NCBI GenBank assembly: GCA_963704615.1
Contig: OY969923.1
Location: 2,046,001 to 2,110,000 of the forward strand
Length of the DNA stretch: 64,000 nucleotides
DNA from: Bog-756 sp963704615
Lineage (GTDB): Bacteria; Actinomycetota; Acidimicrobiia; Acidimicrobiales; RAAP-2
Direction of reading: 5' to 3'
Of the stretch, positions 25,309 to 34,204 are shown piece by piece. The notes beneath the pieces are model-generated. The model ran no database searches, was not told where the DNA came from, and saw only the letters and a program-made list of their open reading frames with translations. How positions within the stretch are numbered: position 1 is the stretch's first letter; every line of letters starts with the position of its first letter. A program made the position numbers and the translations under genes.

Positions 25309-26472
25309 TCAGATGCTGCCATCTCTGGACAGCGCGACCAAGGGGACCAGCATCTCGTCGGCGGTGAGGGATCCGTGACGGGCCTCGAGCCGGTTCTCCC
25401 CGGTGTCGGCCGGGTCGACGAATGCGATCGCCTCCCACGGCAGGAGGGCGACGTCGCCCAGCCGGCCGAGGAGACCGTCGGGGACGGGGCCACCGAACAG
25501 TCCTTGGTCGATGAGCTGGTCCCGTCCCATCACCCAGGTGCTGTCGGCGTACCGTTCGGTCACCGCCGCCAGCAGCTCGGCTGCCGCGCCGGGCTGGGCG
25601 TGCAGCCAACGGAACCGGCCCTCTCCGGAGATGAACTGCACCGCGGCCATGATCTCGCGCCCGAGCAGCTCGACCCGGGGGCCCACATCGATCTGTCCGT
25701 GGTCGGCCGTCACCACCAAGACGGCGCCGGCCGGCAGTGCGGCGGCCACGTCGGCCACCAGCCGGTCGACTGCGGTCAGCTCGGCGTCGTAGAGGTCACC
25801 GAGTCCGGACCCGTGGGCCACCTTGTCGATCCCGTCGTAGTAGGCGTAGACGAAGGTCTCGTCCGCGTTGAGCAGGCGCCCGACCTCGACCGGCAGCGAC
25901 GAGAGCACCTTGTAACCGTGGAGCGGCGAGTTGCCCAGATGGGCCGCGGTGAAGCCGGTCCCTCCGAACTCATCTCGGGACACCACCGGAACCGGCCGGG
26001 ACGAGCCGACGAAGGAGGGGCGGGACTGGAACCGACGCGCCGGCACCGAGCGCCGGGCATCGCTCACCACACCGCTGCCCAGTGTCCAGCGCAGCACATT
26101 GAGGATCTCGTCGGCCACAGCCAGGCGATAGCCGAAGAGTCCGTGGTGGCAGGGTCGGGACCCGGTGGTGATCGAGGTCAGGGCGCAGGCCGTGGTCGTC
26201 GGGGCGACCGAGGTGATGGCGCGGTCGATCCCTTCGGCGGCCGACAGGGTGGGGGCCAGGGCCGAGCGGGCTCGCAGCTGCTCCCACCCCAACCCGTCGA
26301 GGACCAGCAGCACCACCTGGTGGGCGTTGTGGACCGACGCCGGCAGCCAGTCAGGGTCGGGGCTGTCGGTTCCGGCGCTGCCCAGGAGGGCCGGCACCAG
26401 ATTGGCGATGCACGCGCCGCCATAGTCGGGGAGGACGAAATCAGGAGGCTGGCGAGTGGGCGGGGCGGACAC
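25309..26472 (-). CDS. Alkaline phosphatase superfamily phosphodiesterase
   Basis: A 387-residue protein of the type I phosphodiesterase / nucleotide pyrophosphatase group. VVLLVLDGLGWEQL holds the first metal Asp, SVAPTTTACALTS the nucleophilic Thr, YYDGIDKVAHG and TADHGQIDV the other metal ligands, and EARHGSLTADEMLVPL the C-terminal His. There is no clear signal peptide, so it is probably cytoplasmic. The substrate is unknown. I chose the GTG at 26472, just after the upstream gene. It ends two bases before bpa, so the two are likely co-transcribed. Confidence 0.85.
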   Translation of the reverse strand: MSAPPTRQPPDFVLPDYGGACIANLVPALLGSAGTDSPDPDWLPASVHNAHQVVLLVLDGLGWEQLRARSALAPTLSAAEGIDRAITSVAPTTTACALTSITTGSRPCHHGLFGYRLAVADEILNVLRWTLGSGVVSDARRSVPARRFQSRPSFVGSSRPVPVVSRDEFGGTGFTAAHLGNSPLHGYKVLSSLPVEVGRLLNADETFVYAYYDGIDKVAHGSGLGDLYDAELTAVDRLVADVAAALPAGAVLVVTADHGQIDVGPRVELLGREIMAAVQFISGEGRFRWLHAQPGAAAELLAAVTERYADSTWVMGRDQLIDQGLFGGPVPDGLLGRLGDVALLPWEAIAFVDPADTGENRLEARHGSLTADEMLVPLVALSRDGSI

Positions 26473-26503
26473 AGCTGCGACTGTAGGCGACGACCGTCGT
26501 CGC

Positions 26504-27226
26504 TCAGCTTCTCGGAAGAAGAGCTCGCACTGTCTTGTAGCAGTGGCCGTCTCTCGGGCTCGACAGGGATGCCACCAGGTAGTGGGTCTTGAATCCCAGG
26601 GCGGTGGAGAGATCCTTCCCCTGGAGACGTTCCCGGCGGGCGACGTCGAGGGCGTGCTCGGCCCGGGGATCCTCGACCGGGAGCCAGTTGTCACTGCGGC
26701 CCCAGCCGAAACGCACCCACACCGAACGGTCGCCCACCCGCCGGAACAGGACGGGACCCTTGCTGGGGACCACCAACGCCAGCGAGGGCCGCAGGCCGCG
26801 GAATTCCCAATAGGGAGCCGAGGCACCCGGGAACCCGAGGATGTGCTCCTCGACGGGCGCCACCAGGCGATGCAGCAGGCGACGGACCCGCCGGCCGTGC
26901 AGGGTGCCCAGATGGCGGGGCAGCCCGATGGCGGTGACGGCTTCGGGCTGAGCCAGGTCGTCGCGCTCGGGTTCCTCGGCCAACGTGGCTTCGGCCACAT
27001 CGAACGGGGCCAGGTCGGGCCCGTGGTCCTCGGGCCAGGCCACCCGCACCCGGACCAGCGCGCCCGAGGCCAGGTCCACGCCGGTGGTGTCCTCGGCGTG
27101 GCAGGCCAGGACCAACAGGGTGAGCGAGGTGCCGCCGGACACATCGATCCGTGCCCGCGGTTTGAGAGTGCGCACCACATCGCGGGCGGTGCCGCTGCGG
27201 GGCGTCCGGGTCGAACCTCTGCTCAC
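26504..27226 (-). CDS. Uncharacterised conserved-looking protein next to phosphodiesterase
   Basis: A 240-residue soluble protein I do not recognise. Several segments look structured: RARIDVSGGTSLTLLVL, HLGTLHGRRVRRLLHRLV, APYWEFRGLRPSLALVVP, WVRFGWGRSDNWLPVED and ALGFKTHYLVASLSS. There are no transmembrane helices and no obvious catalytic motif. The GTG start overlaps the YyaL-type gene by 4 bases (GTGA) and the phosphodiesterase follows 31 bases later, so they probably share a transcript. I make no functional call beyond this context. Confidence 0.7.
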   Translation of the reverse strand: MSRGSTRTPRSGTARDVVRTLKPRARIDVSGGTSLTLLVLACHAEDTTGVDLASGALVRVRVAWPEDHGPDLAPFDVAEATLAEEPERDDLAQPEAVTAIGLPRHLGTLHGRRVRRLLHRLVAPVEEHILGFPGASAPYWEFRGLRPSLALVVPSKGPVLFRRVGDRSVWVRFGWGRSDNWLPVEDPRAEHALDVARRERLQGKDLSTALGFKTHYLVASLSSPRDGHCYKTVRALLPRS

Positions 27227-29307
27227 CGGTTCGCCTCGGCCAACTGGGAGGCCAGGGTACCGGGGTCGTCCGCCGGCAAACGGCACGAGTAGTGACGGCA
27301 GACGTAGGCCCGGGACTCGGCACGGTCCTGCCACAGAGGCGAGTCGGTCGGTTCGCCCCAGGCCAGAACGGCGCCCGGCAGCCAGTGACGGCGCACCACC
27401 TCCACCAGGTCCTGACGGTCCCCGGTGATCACCACCTCGGTCCAGCCCCGCCCGAGGGAGGCGGCGGTGAGCACGGTGTGGGCGAATGCGGTGGGGTGCC
27501 GGGCCAGCAACGGGCCGAGCATGTCGACCACCTCCTGGGCCGCCGACGTGTACCGGTCGGTGCCGGTGAGGGCCCCCAGCCGGGCCAGGGACAGGGCCGC
27601 GGTGGCGTTGGCCGAGGGTGTGGCGCCGTCGAAGACGTCCTTGGTGCGCACGATGAGGGCCTCGGCGTCGTTGCCGGTGGTGAAGAAGCCACCTCCCTGG
27701 TTGTCACGGAACAGGTCGAGCAAGGCGTCGGCCTGTTCGGCGGCCCGGTCGGTCCATACGGCGCGGCCGGTGAGCTCTCCCAGGCGGGTGAAGAGGTCGA
27801 TCAGCCAGGCATAGTCGCTGGCGTAGGCCAGATGAGCTGGCCCCCCCTCCTGGCGCCAGCTCCGCCACCACCGTCCGTCGTCCCGGCGCAGGTGGTCGAG
27901 GAGGAATTGGGCGATGGCCAGCGCCATCTCCCCCCACCCGGTGTTGCCGGTGGCTGCTGCCGCCTCGGCCAGAGCGGAGCCGTACATGGCGTTCCACTCG
28001 GTCAGCACCTTGTCGTCCCGTCCGGGATGGACCCGGGTGGCGCGGGCTTCGAACAACAGTCGCCGGCCGATCTCGACGGGTTCGGGTCCGCCCAGCGGGG
28101 CGCCGAGCGGCCGGAACAGGATGTTGGCACCCTCGAAGTTGCCCTCGGCGGTCACCCCGAACCAGTCGATCACCGCCTCGGTGATGGTGGCCACCGGGGG
28201 CAGAGATCCGCCTCCGCGGCCGCCGGCGACTCCGTCGGCGACGGCGGTGCCGATCTGGTGGGGGAACCACACGGAGAACCGGCCCTCGACCCCTTCGGAG
28301 TCGGCGTCCTCGGCCGAGCACACGCCGCCGGCCGCGGTGGTCAGGTCCCGGCTTACGTATCCGACGATCCCTTCGACCACGGTCAGGTAGTCGGCCCGAC
28401 CGGTCACCTGCCACCCGTGGAGAAAGGCGCGCACCAGCCCGGCCTGGTCGTAGAGCATCTTCTCGAAGTGGGGTACCAGCCACTGGTCGTCCGTCGAGTA
28501 GCGGGCGAAGCCGCCACCCAGGTGATCGTGGATGCCGCCCGCGGCCATGGCGTCCAGGGTGGTGGTGGCCATCTGCCGCGCCCGTTCGGCGTCGTCGGTC
28601 CCGGGGGCCGAGACCGAGTACCCGAGGGCCAGGTCGACCAGTGTCGGCTGGGGGAACTTGGGCGCGGGGGAGAACCCTCCCCACTGGGGGTCGAACCGAA
28701 GCCGCAGATCGTCGACGGCGCGGGCCACCAGATCGTCGGGGGCGGTGGAAGCGTTGGCCCCGCCCCGGAGGCCGGCGAGGTCAGACCCCTCGATGATCGA
28801 CCGTGAGGCGATGGCCGCCGACAGTTCGTTCGCCTGCTCTTCGACCTCGCTCCGGCGGTTGGTCCACACGTCGCCCATGGCGGCCAGCACTGTCCGGAAC
28901 GAGGGCATGCCCGGCCGGTCGTTGGGCGGGAAGTAGGTGCCGCCGAAGAAGGGGCGTTGATCAGGGGTCAGGAACACGCTCATCGGCCAGCCGCCCGATC
29001 CGGTGATGGCCTGCACCGCCTCCATGTACACCGCGTCCACGTCCGGCCGCTCCTCGCGATCCACCTTGATGCAGACGAAGGAGGTGTTGAGGTCGTGGGC
29101 GGCCTGCGGATCCTCGAACGATTCGTGGGCCATCACGTGGCACCAGTGGCAGGCCGAGTAGCCGATGGACAAGAAAACCGGCCGGTCCTGTTGCCGGGCC
29201 CGATCGAAGGCATCGTCGCCCCAGGGGTACCAGTCCACCGGGTTGTCGGCGTGTTGCTGCAGATAGGGGGAGAGCTCCCCGGCGGGCATGTCTCTGATCA
29301 GGGGCAC
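27223..29307 (-). CDS. YyaL/DUF255 thioredoxin-domain protein
   Basis: A protein of about 694 residues. The N-terminal thioredoxin-like domain has SPYLQQHADNPVDWYPW and the CxxC site in ACHWCHVMAHESFED. The rest is an alpha/alpha barrel related to N-acylglucosamine epimerases, with GGIHDHLGGGFARYSTDDQW and HFEKMLYDQAGL. The family (bacterial YyaL, human SPATA20) has no firm biochemical role. The start is uncertain: GTG at 29307 overlaps the methyltransferase gene by 10 bases; ATG at 29289 is an alternative. It heads the downstream chain through a GTGA overlap. Confidence 0.9.
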   Translation of the reverse strand: MPLIRDMPAGELSPYLQQHADNPVDWYPWGDDAFDRARQQDRPVFLSIGYSACHWCHVMAHESFEDPQAAHDLNTSFVCIKVDREERPDVDAVYMEAVQAITGSGGWPMSVFLTPDQRPFFGGTYFPPNDRPGMPSFRTVLAAMGDVWTNRRSEVEEQANELSAAIASRSIIEGSDLAGLRGGANASTAPDDLVARAVDDLRLRFDPQWGGFSPAPKFPQPTLVDLALGYSVSAPGTDDAERARQMATTTLDAMAAGGIHDHLGGGFARYSTDDQWLVPHFEKMLYDQAGLVRAFLHGWQVTGRADYLTVVEGIVGYVSRDLTTAAGGVCSAEDADSEGVEGRFSVWFPHQIGTAVADGVAGGRGGGSLPPVATITEAVIDWFGVTAEGNFEGANILFRPLGAPLGGPEPVEIGRRLLFEARATRVHPGRDDKVLTEWNAMYGSALAEAAAATGNTGWGEMALAIAQFLLDHLRRDDGRWWRSWRQEGGPAHLAYASDYAWLIDLFTRLGELTGRAVWTDRAAEQADALLDLFRDNQGGGFFTTGNDAEALIVRTKDVFDGATPSANATAALSLARLGALTGTDRYTSAAQEVVDMLGPLLARHPTAFAHTVLTAASLGRGWTEVVITGDRQDLVEVVRRHWLPGAVLAWGEPTDSPLWQDRAESRAYVCRHYSCRLPADDPGTLASQLAEANR

Positions 29308-30014
29308 GGGCGATCCCCGCGCCGGCCGGCCAACAGGGCGAAGCCGCGCCAGCGCCACAAGCAGTCGACCTGGGTCAGTCCGGCGTCGCGCATCCAGCCC
29401 AACTGCACGTCCACTCCGACCAATCGGTCCTCGGGATCGTCTGCGGGGCGGCCGATGAGGGCGAGGAACTCGGCGTGCAGTTCGGGGGTGGCCGAGGCCA
29501 CCACCTCGAGGTTGGCGAACAGGCCACCGGGATCGAGCTGAGCGGCGATCTCACCGAACAACTCCTTCTTGCGGGTGTCCTCCAGGTGATGGATGGCGAA
29601 TCCGGAGACGATGACGTCGAAGCGTCCCAACGGCTCGATCGACCGGGCCAGGTCCCGCTGGATGACGGTGACACGGTCGTCACCGGCCAGGGCCCGGCGG
29701 GCATGGGCCACCATGGGCGGCGAGGAGTCCATGGCCACCACCCGGCGGAGGGTCGGGCGGGCCGCCAGCCCCAAGCGGGCCAGCCGGCCGTCTCCGCATC
29801 CGAGGTCGAGCAGCGACCCCGGTGCCGCCGGGAGCAACGAGAACAGTGCCTCCTCGCCGGCGAGGCGCGGGGCCAGGTGCCCGACCCGTTGGCGGTATCG
29901 CTCGACCCGGTCGGGGTCGTCCCACGTGGCCGAAAGGGCCCGGGTCGAGTCGGCGGTTTCGTTCACGGCACCATTGTGCCCGGTTGCCACTGGTCCGTTC
30001 GCACTCATGGCCAC
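29298..30014 (-). CDS. Class I SAM-dependent methyltransferase
   Basis: A 238-residue protein with a Rossmann-type methyltransferase core: motif I LLDLGCGDGRLARL, motif II VVAMDSSPPM, motif III VTVIQRDLA and FDVIVSGFAIHHLEDTRK. The substrate cannot be read from sequence. The GTG at 30014 and the ATG two codons later are both possible starts. It is the first gene of the minus-strand run down to bpa. Confidence 0.8.
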   Translation of the reverse strand: MAMSANGPVATGHNGAVNETADSTRALSATWDDPDRVERYRQRVGHLAPRLAGEEALFSLLPAAPGSLLDLGCGDGRLARLGLAARPTLRRVVAMDSSPPMVAHARRALAGDDRVTVIQRDLARSIEPLGRFDVIVSGFAIHHLEDTRKKELFGEIAAQLDPGGLFANLEVVASATPELHAEFLALIGRPADDPEDRLVGVDVQLGWMRDAGLTQVDCLWRWRGFALLAGRRGDRPCP

Positions 30015-30068
30015 GGCTGTGCGAACGGCTCATCGAGCAGCCGCGCCGCGCCCCATTAGGGTACGACC

Positions 30069-30209
30069 GTGCCCGAGAGACCGTCTCCACGCCCTGCCCG
30101 AGCGTGCCGCCCGGTGACGGTGTTCACCCTCGCGGTGATGTCGATGGCGGCCGCCATCTCGTTGTGTCCGGTGGAGCCACGGGCGCGGCAGATCCTGCCT
30201 GGCGGCTGA
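30069..30209 (+). CDS. Possible small single-helix peptide upstream of SDR gene
   Basis: A 46-codon frame, too short to be called by length alone. A basic, Pro/Arg-rich N-terminus is followed by one hydrophobic helix (about 16-34, TVFTLAVMSMAAAISLCPV). A TAGGGT hexamer (30057-30062) ends six bases before its GTG, the leaderless spacing seen at other genes here. It ends 22 bases before the SDR start. Third codon positions in the second half are mostly G or C. No homology evidence is available. The remainder of the 217-base divergent gap shows nothing else clear. Confidence 0.3.
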   Translation: MPERPSPRPARACRPVTVFTLAVMSMAAAISLCPVEPRARQILPGG

Positions 30210-30231
30210 TCACCAGCGAGGAGGCGAGGCC

Positions 30232-31011
30232 ATGGAACTGCGACTGGACGGAAAGACCGCACTGGTCACCGGGGGATCGCGGGGCATCGGCCAGGCGATC
30301 GCCCTGGCCTTTGCCGGCTCGGGTGCCTCGGTGATGATCTCGTCGCGCCGGGCCGACGGCCTGCAACGGTCGGCCGCCGAGATCGACGCGGCCACCGGCG
30401 ACGGCGCCGGGCCGGTGGATTGGCGGGTGGCCAATGCCGGCGACCCCGAACAGGCCTCCGCCTGTGTGGATGCCACCGTCGAACGCTTCGGTGGGGTCGA
30501 CATCCTCGTCAACAACGCGGTGACCAATCCGTACTTCGGGCCGCTGGTCGAGCTCGACACCGCCCGGGCCGACAAGACGGTCCGGGTCAACCAGTCCGGC
30601 TATCTCGAGTGGGTGCAGGCCGCCTGGCGTTCGGGCATGGCCGAGCGGGGAGGCGTTGTGCTCAACCTGGCGTCCATCGGTGGCTTGTCGGTGGAGGGCG
30701 GGATCGGTTGGTACAACGTGACCAAAGCGGCGGTGATCCACCTCACCCGGCAGCTGGCCGGCGAGCTGGGTCCCACCGTCCGGGTCAACGCGCTGGCCCC
30801 GGGACTGGTCAAGACCGACTTTGCCCGGGCCTTGTGGGAGCCGGGCGAGGAGGCCATCGCCCGACGCCTTCCTCTGCGGCGGCTGGGCACGGCCCAGGAC
30901 ATCGCCGCCGCCGCGCTCTTCTTGTGCTCCGACGCAGCCTCGTGGATCACCGGCCACACGTTGGTCATCGACGGCGGCGCGCTGTGCATTGCCAGCGGCG
31001 GCATCGCCTGA
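30232..31011 (+). CDS. SDR-family oxidoreductase
   Basis: A 259-residue classical short-chain dehydrogenase/reductase. The cofactor loop is TGGSRGIGQ; the usual NNAG is NNAV; the catalytic set is Ser in LASIGG, and Tyr-x3-Lys in WYNVTKAA. PGLVKTDFA and the C-terminal GHTLVIDGG complete the fold. Arg residues after beta-2 (SSRRAD) suggest NADP(H). Substrate is unknown; nearness to the men genes is not enough to assign it there. The ATG has GAGGAGGCGAGG just upstream. It ends eight bases from convergent menE. Confidence 0.85.
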   Translation: MELRLDGKTALVTGGSRGIGQAIALAFAGSGASVMISSRRADGLQRSAAEIDAATGDGAGPVDWRVANAGDPEQASACVDATVERFGGVDILVNNAVTNPYFGPLVELDTARADKTVRVNQSGYLEWVQAAWRSGMAERGGVVLNLASIGGLSVEGGIGWYNVTKAAVIHLTRQLAGELGPTVRVNALAPGLVKTDFARALWEPGEEAIARRLPLRRLGTAQDIAAAALFLCSDAASWITGHTLVIDGGALCIASGGIA

Positions 31012-31019
31012 ACGCCGCT

Positions 31020-32147
31020 TCAACGCAGGGCGGACCGCAGGATCTTGCCCCCCGGTGTCCGGGGCAGGGCGCCGACCACCTCGAGCTGACGGGGGGCGGC
31101 CCAGGGTGACAGACGCGACTCGGCCAGCTGGCGGAGCTCGCCGAGCTCGGGCGGAGCCGACGGGTCGGCGGGCACCACCCAGGCCACCACCCGCTCGCCC
31201 CATTCGGGATCGGCACGTTTCCACACCGCCACCTGGTCGACCCGGGGGTGGCCGACCAGGACCTCCTCCACCGCCACCGGCCACACCTTCTGGCCGCCGG
31301 TGACGATCACCTCGGCCATCCGGCCGAAGACGGTCAGCGTGCCGTTTGCCTCGAGGCACCCGCTGTCACCGGTGGGCAGCCAGCCTCCGGGCAGCGTCGG
31401 ATCCGATCCGTCTCGGTACGAACGGAGCAGCATGGGACCACGCACCAGGACCTCGCCGACCGCACCCCGGCCACCGTCGCCGATACCCACCTCCACGCCG
31501 TCGAGTGGTCTGCCGTCGTAGACGACCCCCGAGCCGGTTTCGGTCATGCCGTAGGTGGTGATCACCTCGGGGGGGAGCCCGCCCGGGGCGGCGGCGCCAC
31601 CCAACAGCACGGCCCGGAACCCGCGGGTGTCGGTGCGCCCGAGGGCGGTGGCCACCAGGGAGACCAGGGTGGCGTCACCCCGCCCCTGGCGCTCGACCTC
31701 TCCTGGGTCGAACCGCTCGAGAACGGTGCAGGGGGTGCCGGTGACCAGGGCCCGGGTGACCACCGACAGCCCGCCGATGTGGGCCAGGGGGAGACAGGCC
31801 AGCCAGCGGTCCCTCGCCGGGTCGACCGCCAGCCGGGCCGAGGTGGACCGGGCCGAGGCCGCCACGGCGTCGTGGGTGAGGACCACGCCCTTCGGTTCCC
31901 CGGTGGTCCCGCTGGTGGCCACGACCAGGGCGTCGCCCGGTTCGGTCGGACGACCCCGCCGCCGCCGATGGCTCCCGTCGGCGTCGATGACCAGGGACGG
32001 GGCCAACGCGTCGACCAACCGCGTCGCTGCTGGTGGGGGGAGCCGGGGATCGATGGGCAGCACCGCGTTGTCGTCATCCCAGGCGGCGCGAAGAGCGGCG
32101 ACGAATCCTTCGCCGGCCGGAAGGTCGAGCGCTACCAACTCCGGCAT
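31020..32147 (-). CDS. menE: o-Succinylbenzoate--CoA ligase
   Basis: A 375-residue adenylate-forming enzyme with the AMP-binding motif VVATSGTTGEPKGVVLTH, the YGMTETG segment, the TGD hinge in LPTGDSGCLEANG and the C-terminal lysine in RTPGGKILRS. The short length matches actinobacterial MenE rather than the usual 450-500. The men context (menB, menA, a menH-like gene, menD) supports o-succinylbenzoate as substrate. It is divergent from menB with about 50 bases between. Confidence 0.85.
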   Translation of the reverse strand: MPELVALDLPAGEGFVAALRAAWDDDNAVLPIDPRLPPPAATRLVDALAPSLVIDADGSHRRRRGRPTEPGDALVVATSGTTGEPKGVVLTHDAVAASARSTSARLAVDPARDRWLACLPLAHIGGLSVVTRALVTGTPCTVLERFDPGEVERQGRGDATLVSLVATALGRTDTRGFRAVLLGGAAAPGGLPPEVITTYGMTETGSGVVYDGRPLDGVEVGIGDGGRGAVGEVLVRGPMLLRSYRDGSDPTLPGGWLPTGDSGCLEANGTLTVFGRMAEVIVTGGQKVWPVAVEEVLVGHPRVDQVAVWKRADPEWGERVVAWVVPADPSAPPELGELRQLAESRLSPWAAPRQLEVVGALPRTPGGKILRSALR

Positions 32148-32198
32148 GGCGGTAGCCTAGCGACCGTACGAGTGAAGACTCTAGGAGTGGATGGTCGA

Positions 32199-33131
32199 AT
32201 GGTTGGGACCGGACAGGTGGGTGCGGTGGACGGCACGGGGAAGACGACGGTGATCACCGGCCCGCCCCTCGACCCGGTCGACCAGTTCCGGGGCCGGCCC
32301 CTGCCTGCCTGGGAACCCCGGGGTGACTATCAGGACATCCGCTTCGATGTGGCCGAAGGGATGGCCAAGCTGACCATCGCCCGACCCGAGGTCCGCAACG
32401 CCTTCCGGCCCCAGACCCTGTTCGAGCTGGCCGACGCCTTCGCCGCGGCCCGGGACGACCCGTCGGTCGGGGTGGTCATCCTCACCGGTGAGGGACCCGA
32501 CGCCTTCTGCTCGGGTGGTGACCAGAGGATCCGGGGGGACGACGGCTACCTGGGTGACGACGCCGTGGCCCGGCAGGGCATCGGTCGACTGAACGTCCTC
32601 GATCTCCAGGTCCAGATCCGGCGGCTACCCAAGCCGGTGGTGGCCATGGTGGCCGGCTACGCCGTCGGCGGTGGTCACGTCCTGCATCTGGTGTGCGATC
32701 TGACCATCGCGGCCGACAACGCCCGCTTCGGTCAGACCGGCCCCAAGGTGGGGAGCTTCGACGGTGGATACGGGGCCAGCGTGCTGGCCCGCACCATCGG
32801 GCTCAAGCGGGCCAAGGAGGTGTGGTTCCTGTGTCGCCAGTACGACGCCTCCACCGCACTCGACTGGGGCCTGGTCAACCAGGTGGTGGCCCTGGCCGAC
32901 CTGGAGAACGAGACCGTGGCCTGGTGCCGCCAGATGCTGTCCCTCTCGCCCATCGCCCTTCGCATGCTGAAGGGCGGCCTCCACGCCGCCGACGACGGTC
33001 TGGCCGGCCTCCAGCAGTTCGCCGGGGACGCCACCATGCTGTTCTATATGACCGAGGAGGGACAGGAGGGCCGCAACGCCTTCCGAGAGCATCGCCCGCC
33101 TGACTTCGGCCGCTTCCCCCGCCGTCCGTGA
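32199..33131 (+). CDS. menB: 1,4-Dihydroxy-2-naphthoyl-CoA synthase
   Basis: A 310-residue crotonase-fold enzyme that closes the naphthoate ring in menaquinone synthesis. MenB-specific marks are FCSGGDQRIRG, VAGYAVGGGHVLHLVCDLTIAADNARFGQTGPKVGSFDGGYG and the C-terminal FYMTEEGQEGRNAF. The ATG at 32199 has AGGAG at 32183-32187. A GTG at 32187 is also in frame. menA follows 28 bases later. Confidence 0.94.
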   Translation: MVGTGQVGAVDGTGKTTVITGPPLDPVDQFRGRPLPAWEPRGDYQDIRFDVAEGMAKLTIARPEVRNAFRPQTLFELADAFAAARDDPSVGVVILTGEGPDAFCSGGDQRIRGDDGYLGDDAVARQGIGRLNVLDLQVQIRRLPKPVVAMVAGYAVGGGHVLHLVCDLTIAADNARFGQTGPKVGSFDGGYGASVLARTIGLKRAKEVWFLCRQYDASTALDWGLVNQVVALADLENETVAWCRQMLSLSPIALRMLKGGLHAADDGLAGLQQFAGDATMLFYMTEEGQEGRNAFREHRPPDFGRFPRRP

Positions 33132-33159
33132 CCGCTTTCCCTGGCCGGCGGCGACCCGG

Positions 33160-34179
33160 GTGACGGCGGACGACGTCGGGGCGCCGGTCGCCCCTGGTCC
33201 GGTGGCGCGGTGGGTCCTGGGGGCCCGGCCCCGAACCCTCCCCGCCGCCATCGTGCCGGTGCTGGTGGGCACGGCTGCGGCCCATCCGTGGAGCAGCCGC
33301 CCGCACTTCGTTGTGGTGGCGCGGACCGGATCCCAGCTGATCGGGCGACTGGCCCCACCCGTCGGCCCGCGAGTGAACTCGTGGTGGTGCGGGCTGGGGG
33401 CCCTGGTCGTGGCCCTGGCCATTCAGGTCGGCACCAACTACGCCAACGACTACGCCGACGGCATCCGGGGGACCGACGACGCCCGGGTCGGTCCGGTGCG
33501 CCTGGTGGCCTCGGGACTGGCCTCGCCTTCGGCGGTCAAGCGGGGTGCCCTGATGGCCTTCGGCGTGGCCGCCGTGGTCGGCCTCGGGCTGGCCTGGGCC
33601 ACCTCGTGGTGGATCCTGGTGGTCGGGGCCGCGTGCCTGGCCGCCGGTTGGTTCTACACGGGTGGTCCCCGTCCCTATGGCTATGCCGGGCTGGGCGAGC
33701 TCTTCGTGTTCGTGTTCTTCGGGTTGGTGGCCACCGTGGGCGCCTTCTATGTCCAGACTCTGCGGATCGGCGAACCGGTGGTGTGGTTCGCCGCCGTGCT
33801 GGTTGGGCTTTTGGCCACGGCCCTTCTGTTGGCCAACAACCTGCGCGACATCGCCACCGATGCGGCCACCGGCAAGCGCACTCTGGCCGTGCGGGTCGGT
33901 CGGCGCGATGCCGGGTGGTTCTACGTGGCCTGTGTCACCGCGCCCTTCGCCGCCGTGGTCCTCTGGGCACTCACCTCGGCCACCAGCACGGCCGAGCTGG
34001 GGCGGGCGGCGCTGGCCCTGCTCCCCCTGGTCGCCCTTCCCCTGGTCAGGTCGCCGATCAGGACGGTGGCCAGCGATGCCACGGGCCGGGCCCTGCTCCC
34101 GGTGCTGGCGGCCACGGGCCGGCTCCAGCTCGCCTTCGGTGTGCTTTTGTCGGTGTCGGTCTGGCTCTGGATCCGATGA
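33160..34179 (+). CDS. menA: 1,4-Dihydroxy-2-naphthoate prenyltransferase
   Basis: A 339-residue UbiA-type membrane enzyme that attaches the polyprenyl tail to DHNA. Motif 1 is NYANDYADGIRGTDD and motif 2 NNLRDIATDAATGKRTLAVR, both with the Asp pairs that bind Mg-diphosphate. About eight transmembrane helices are visible. Between the first helix and the second lies an extra loop of about 30 residues (about 42-72) not usual in actinobacterial MenA. It converges on the menH-like gene with 25 bases between. Confidence 0.93.
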   Translation: MTADDVGAPVAPGPVARWVLGARPRTLPAAIVPVLVGTAAAHPWSSRPHFVVVARTGSQLIGRLAPPVGPRVNSWWCGLGALVVALAIQVGTNYANDYADGIRGTDDARVGPVRLVASGLASPSAVKRGALMAFGVAAVVGLGLAWATSWWILVVGAACLAAGWFYTGGPRPYGYAGLGELFVFVFFGLVATVGAFYVQTLRIGEPVVWFAAVLVGLLATALLLANNLRDIATDAATGKRTLAVRVGRRDAGWFYVACVTAPFAAVVLWALTSATSTAELGRAALALLPLVALPLVRSPIRTVASDATGRALLPVLAATGRLQLAFGVLLSVSVWLWIR

Positions 34180-34204
34180 TCGGCGTCGGCCGTTCCGGGC
34201 GACG

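Noticed and set aside
26473..27180. N-terminal extension of the phosphodiesterase to 623 residues
   Set aside because: The extra part is a frame-shifted reading of the unrelated gene at 26504-27226, with Trp/Pro/Ser-rich low-complexity sequence. The GTG at 26472 begins the real protein.
30015..30068. Minus-strand promoter for the methyltransferase gene
   Set aside because: TACCCT-like hexamers exist but no -35 or spacing stands out above background, so I did not list it.
31248..32198. N-terminal extension of menB to 627 residues
   Set aside because: This stretch is antisense to menE and lacks family similarity; the ATG at 32199 has its own ribosome site.
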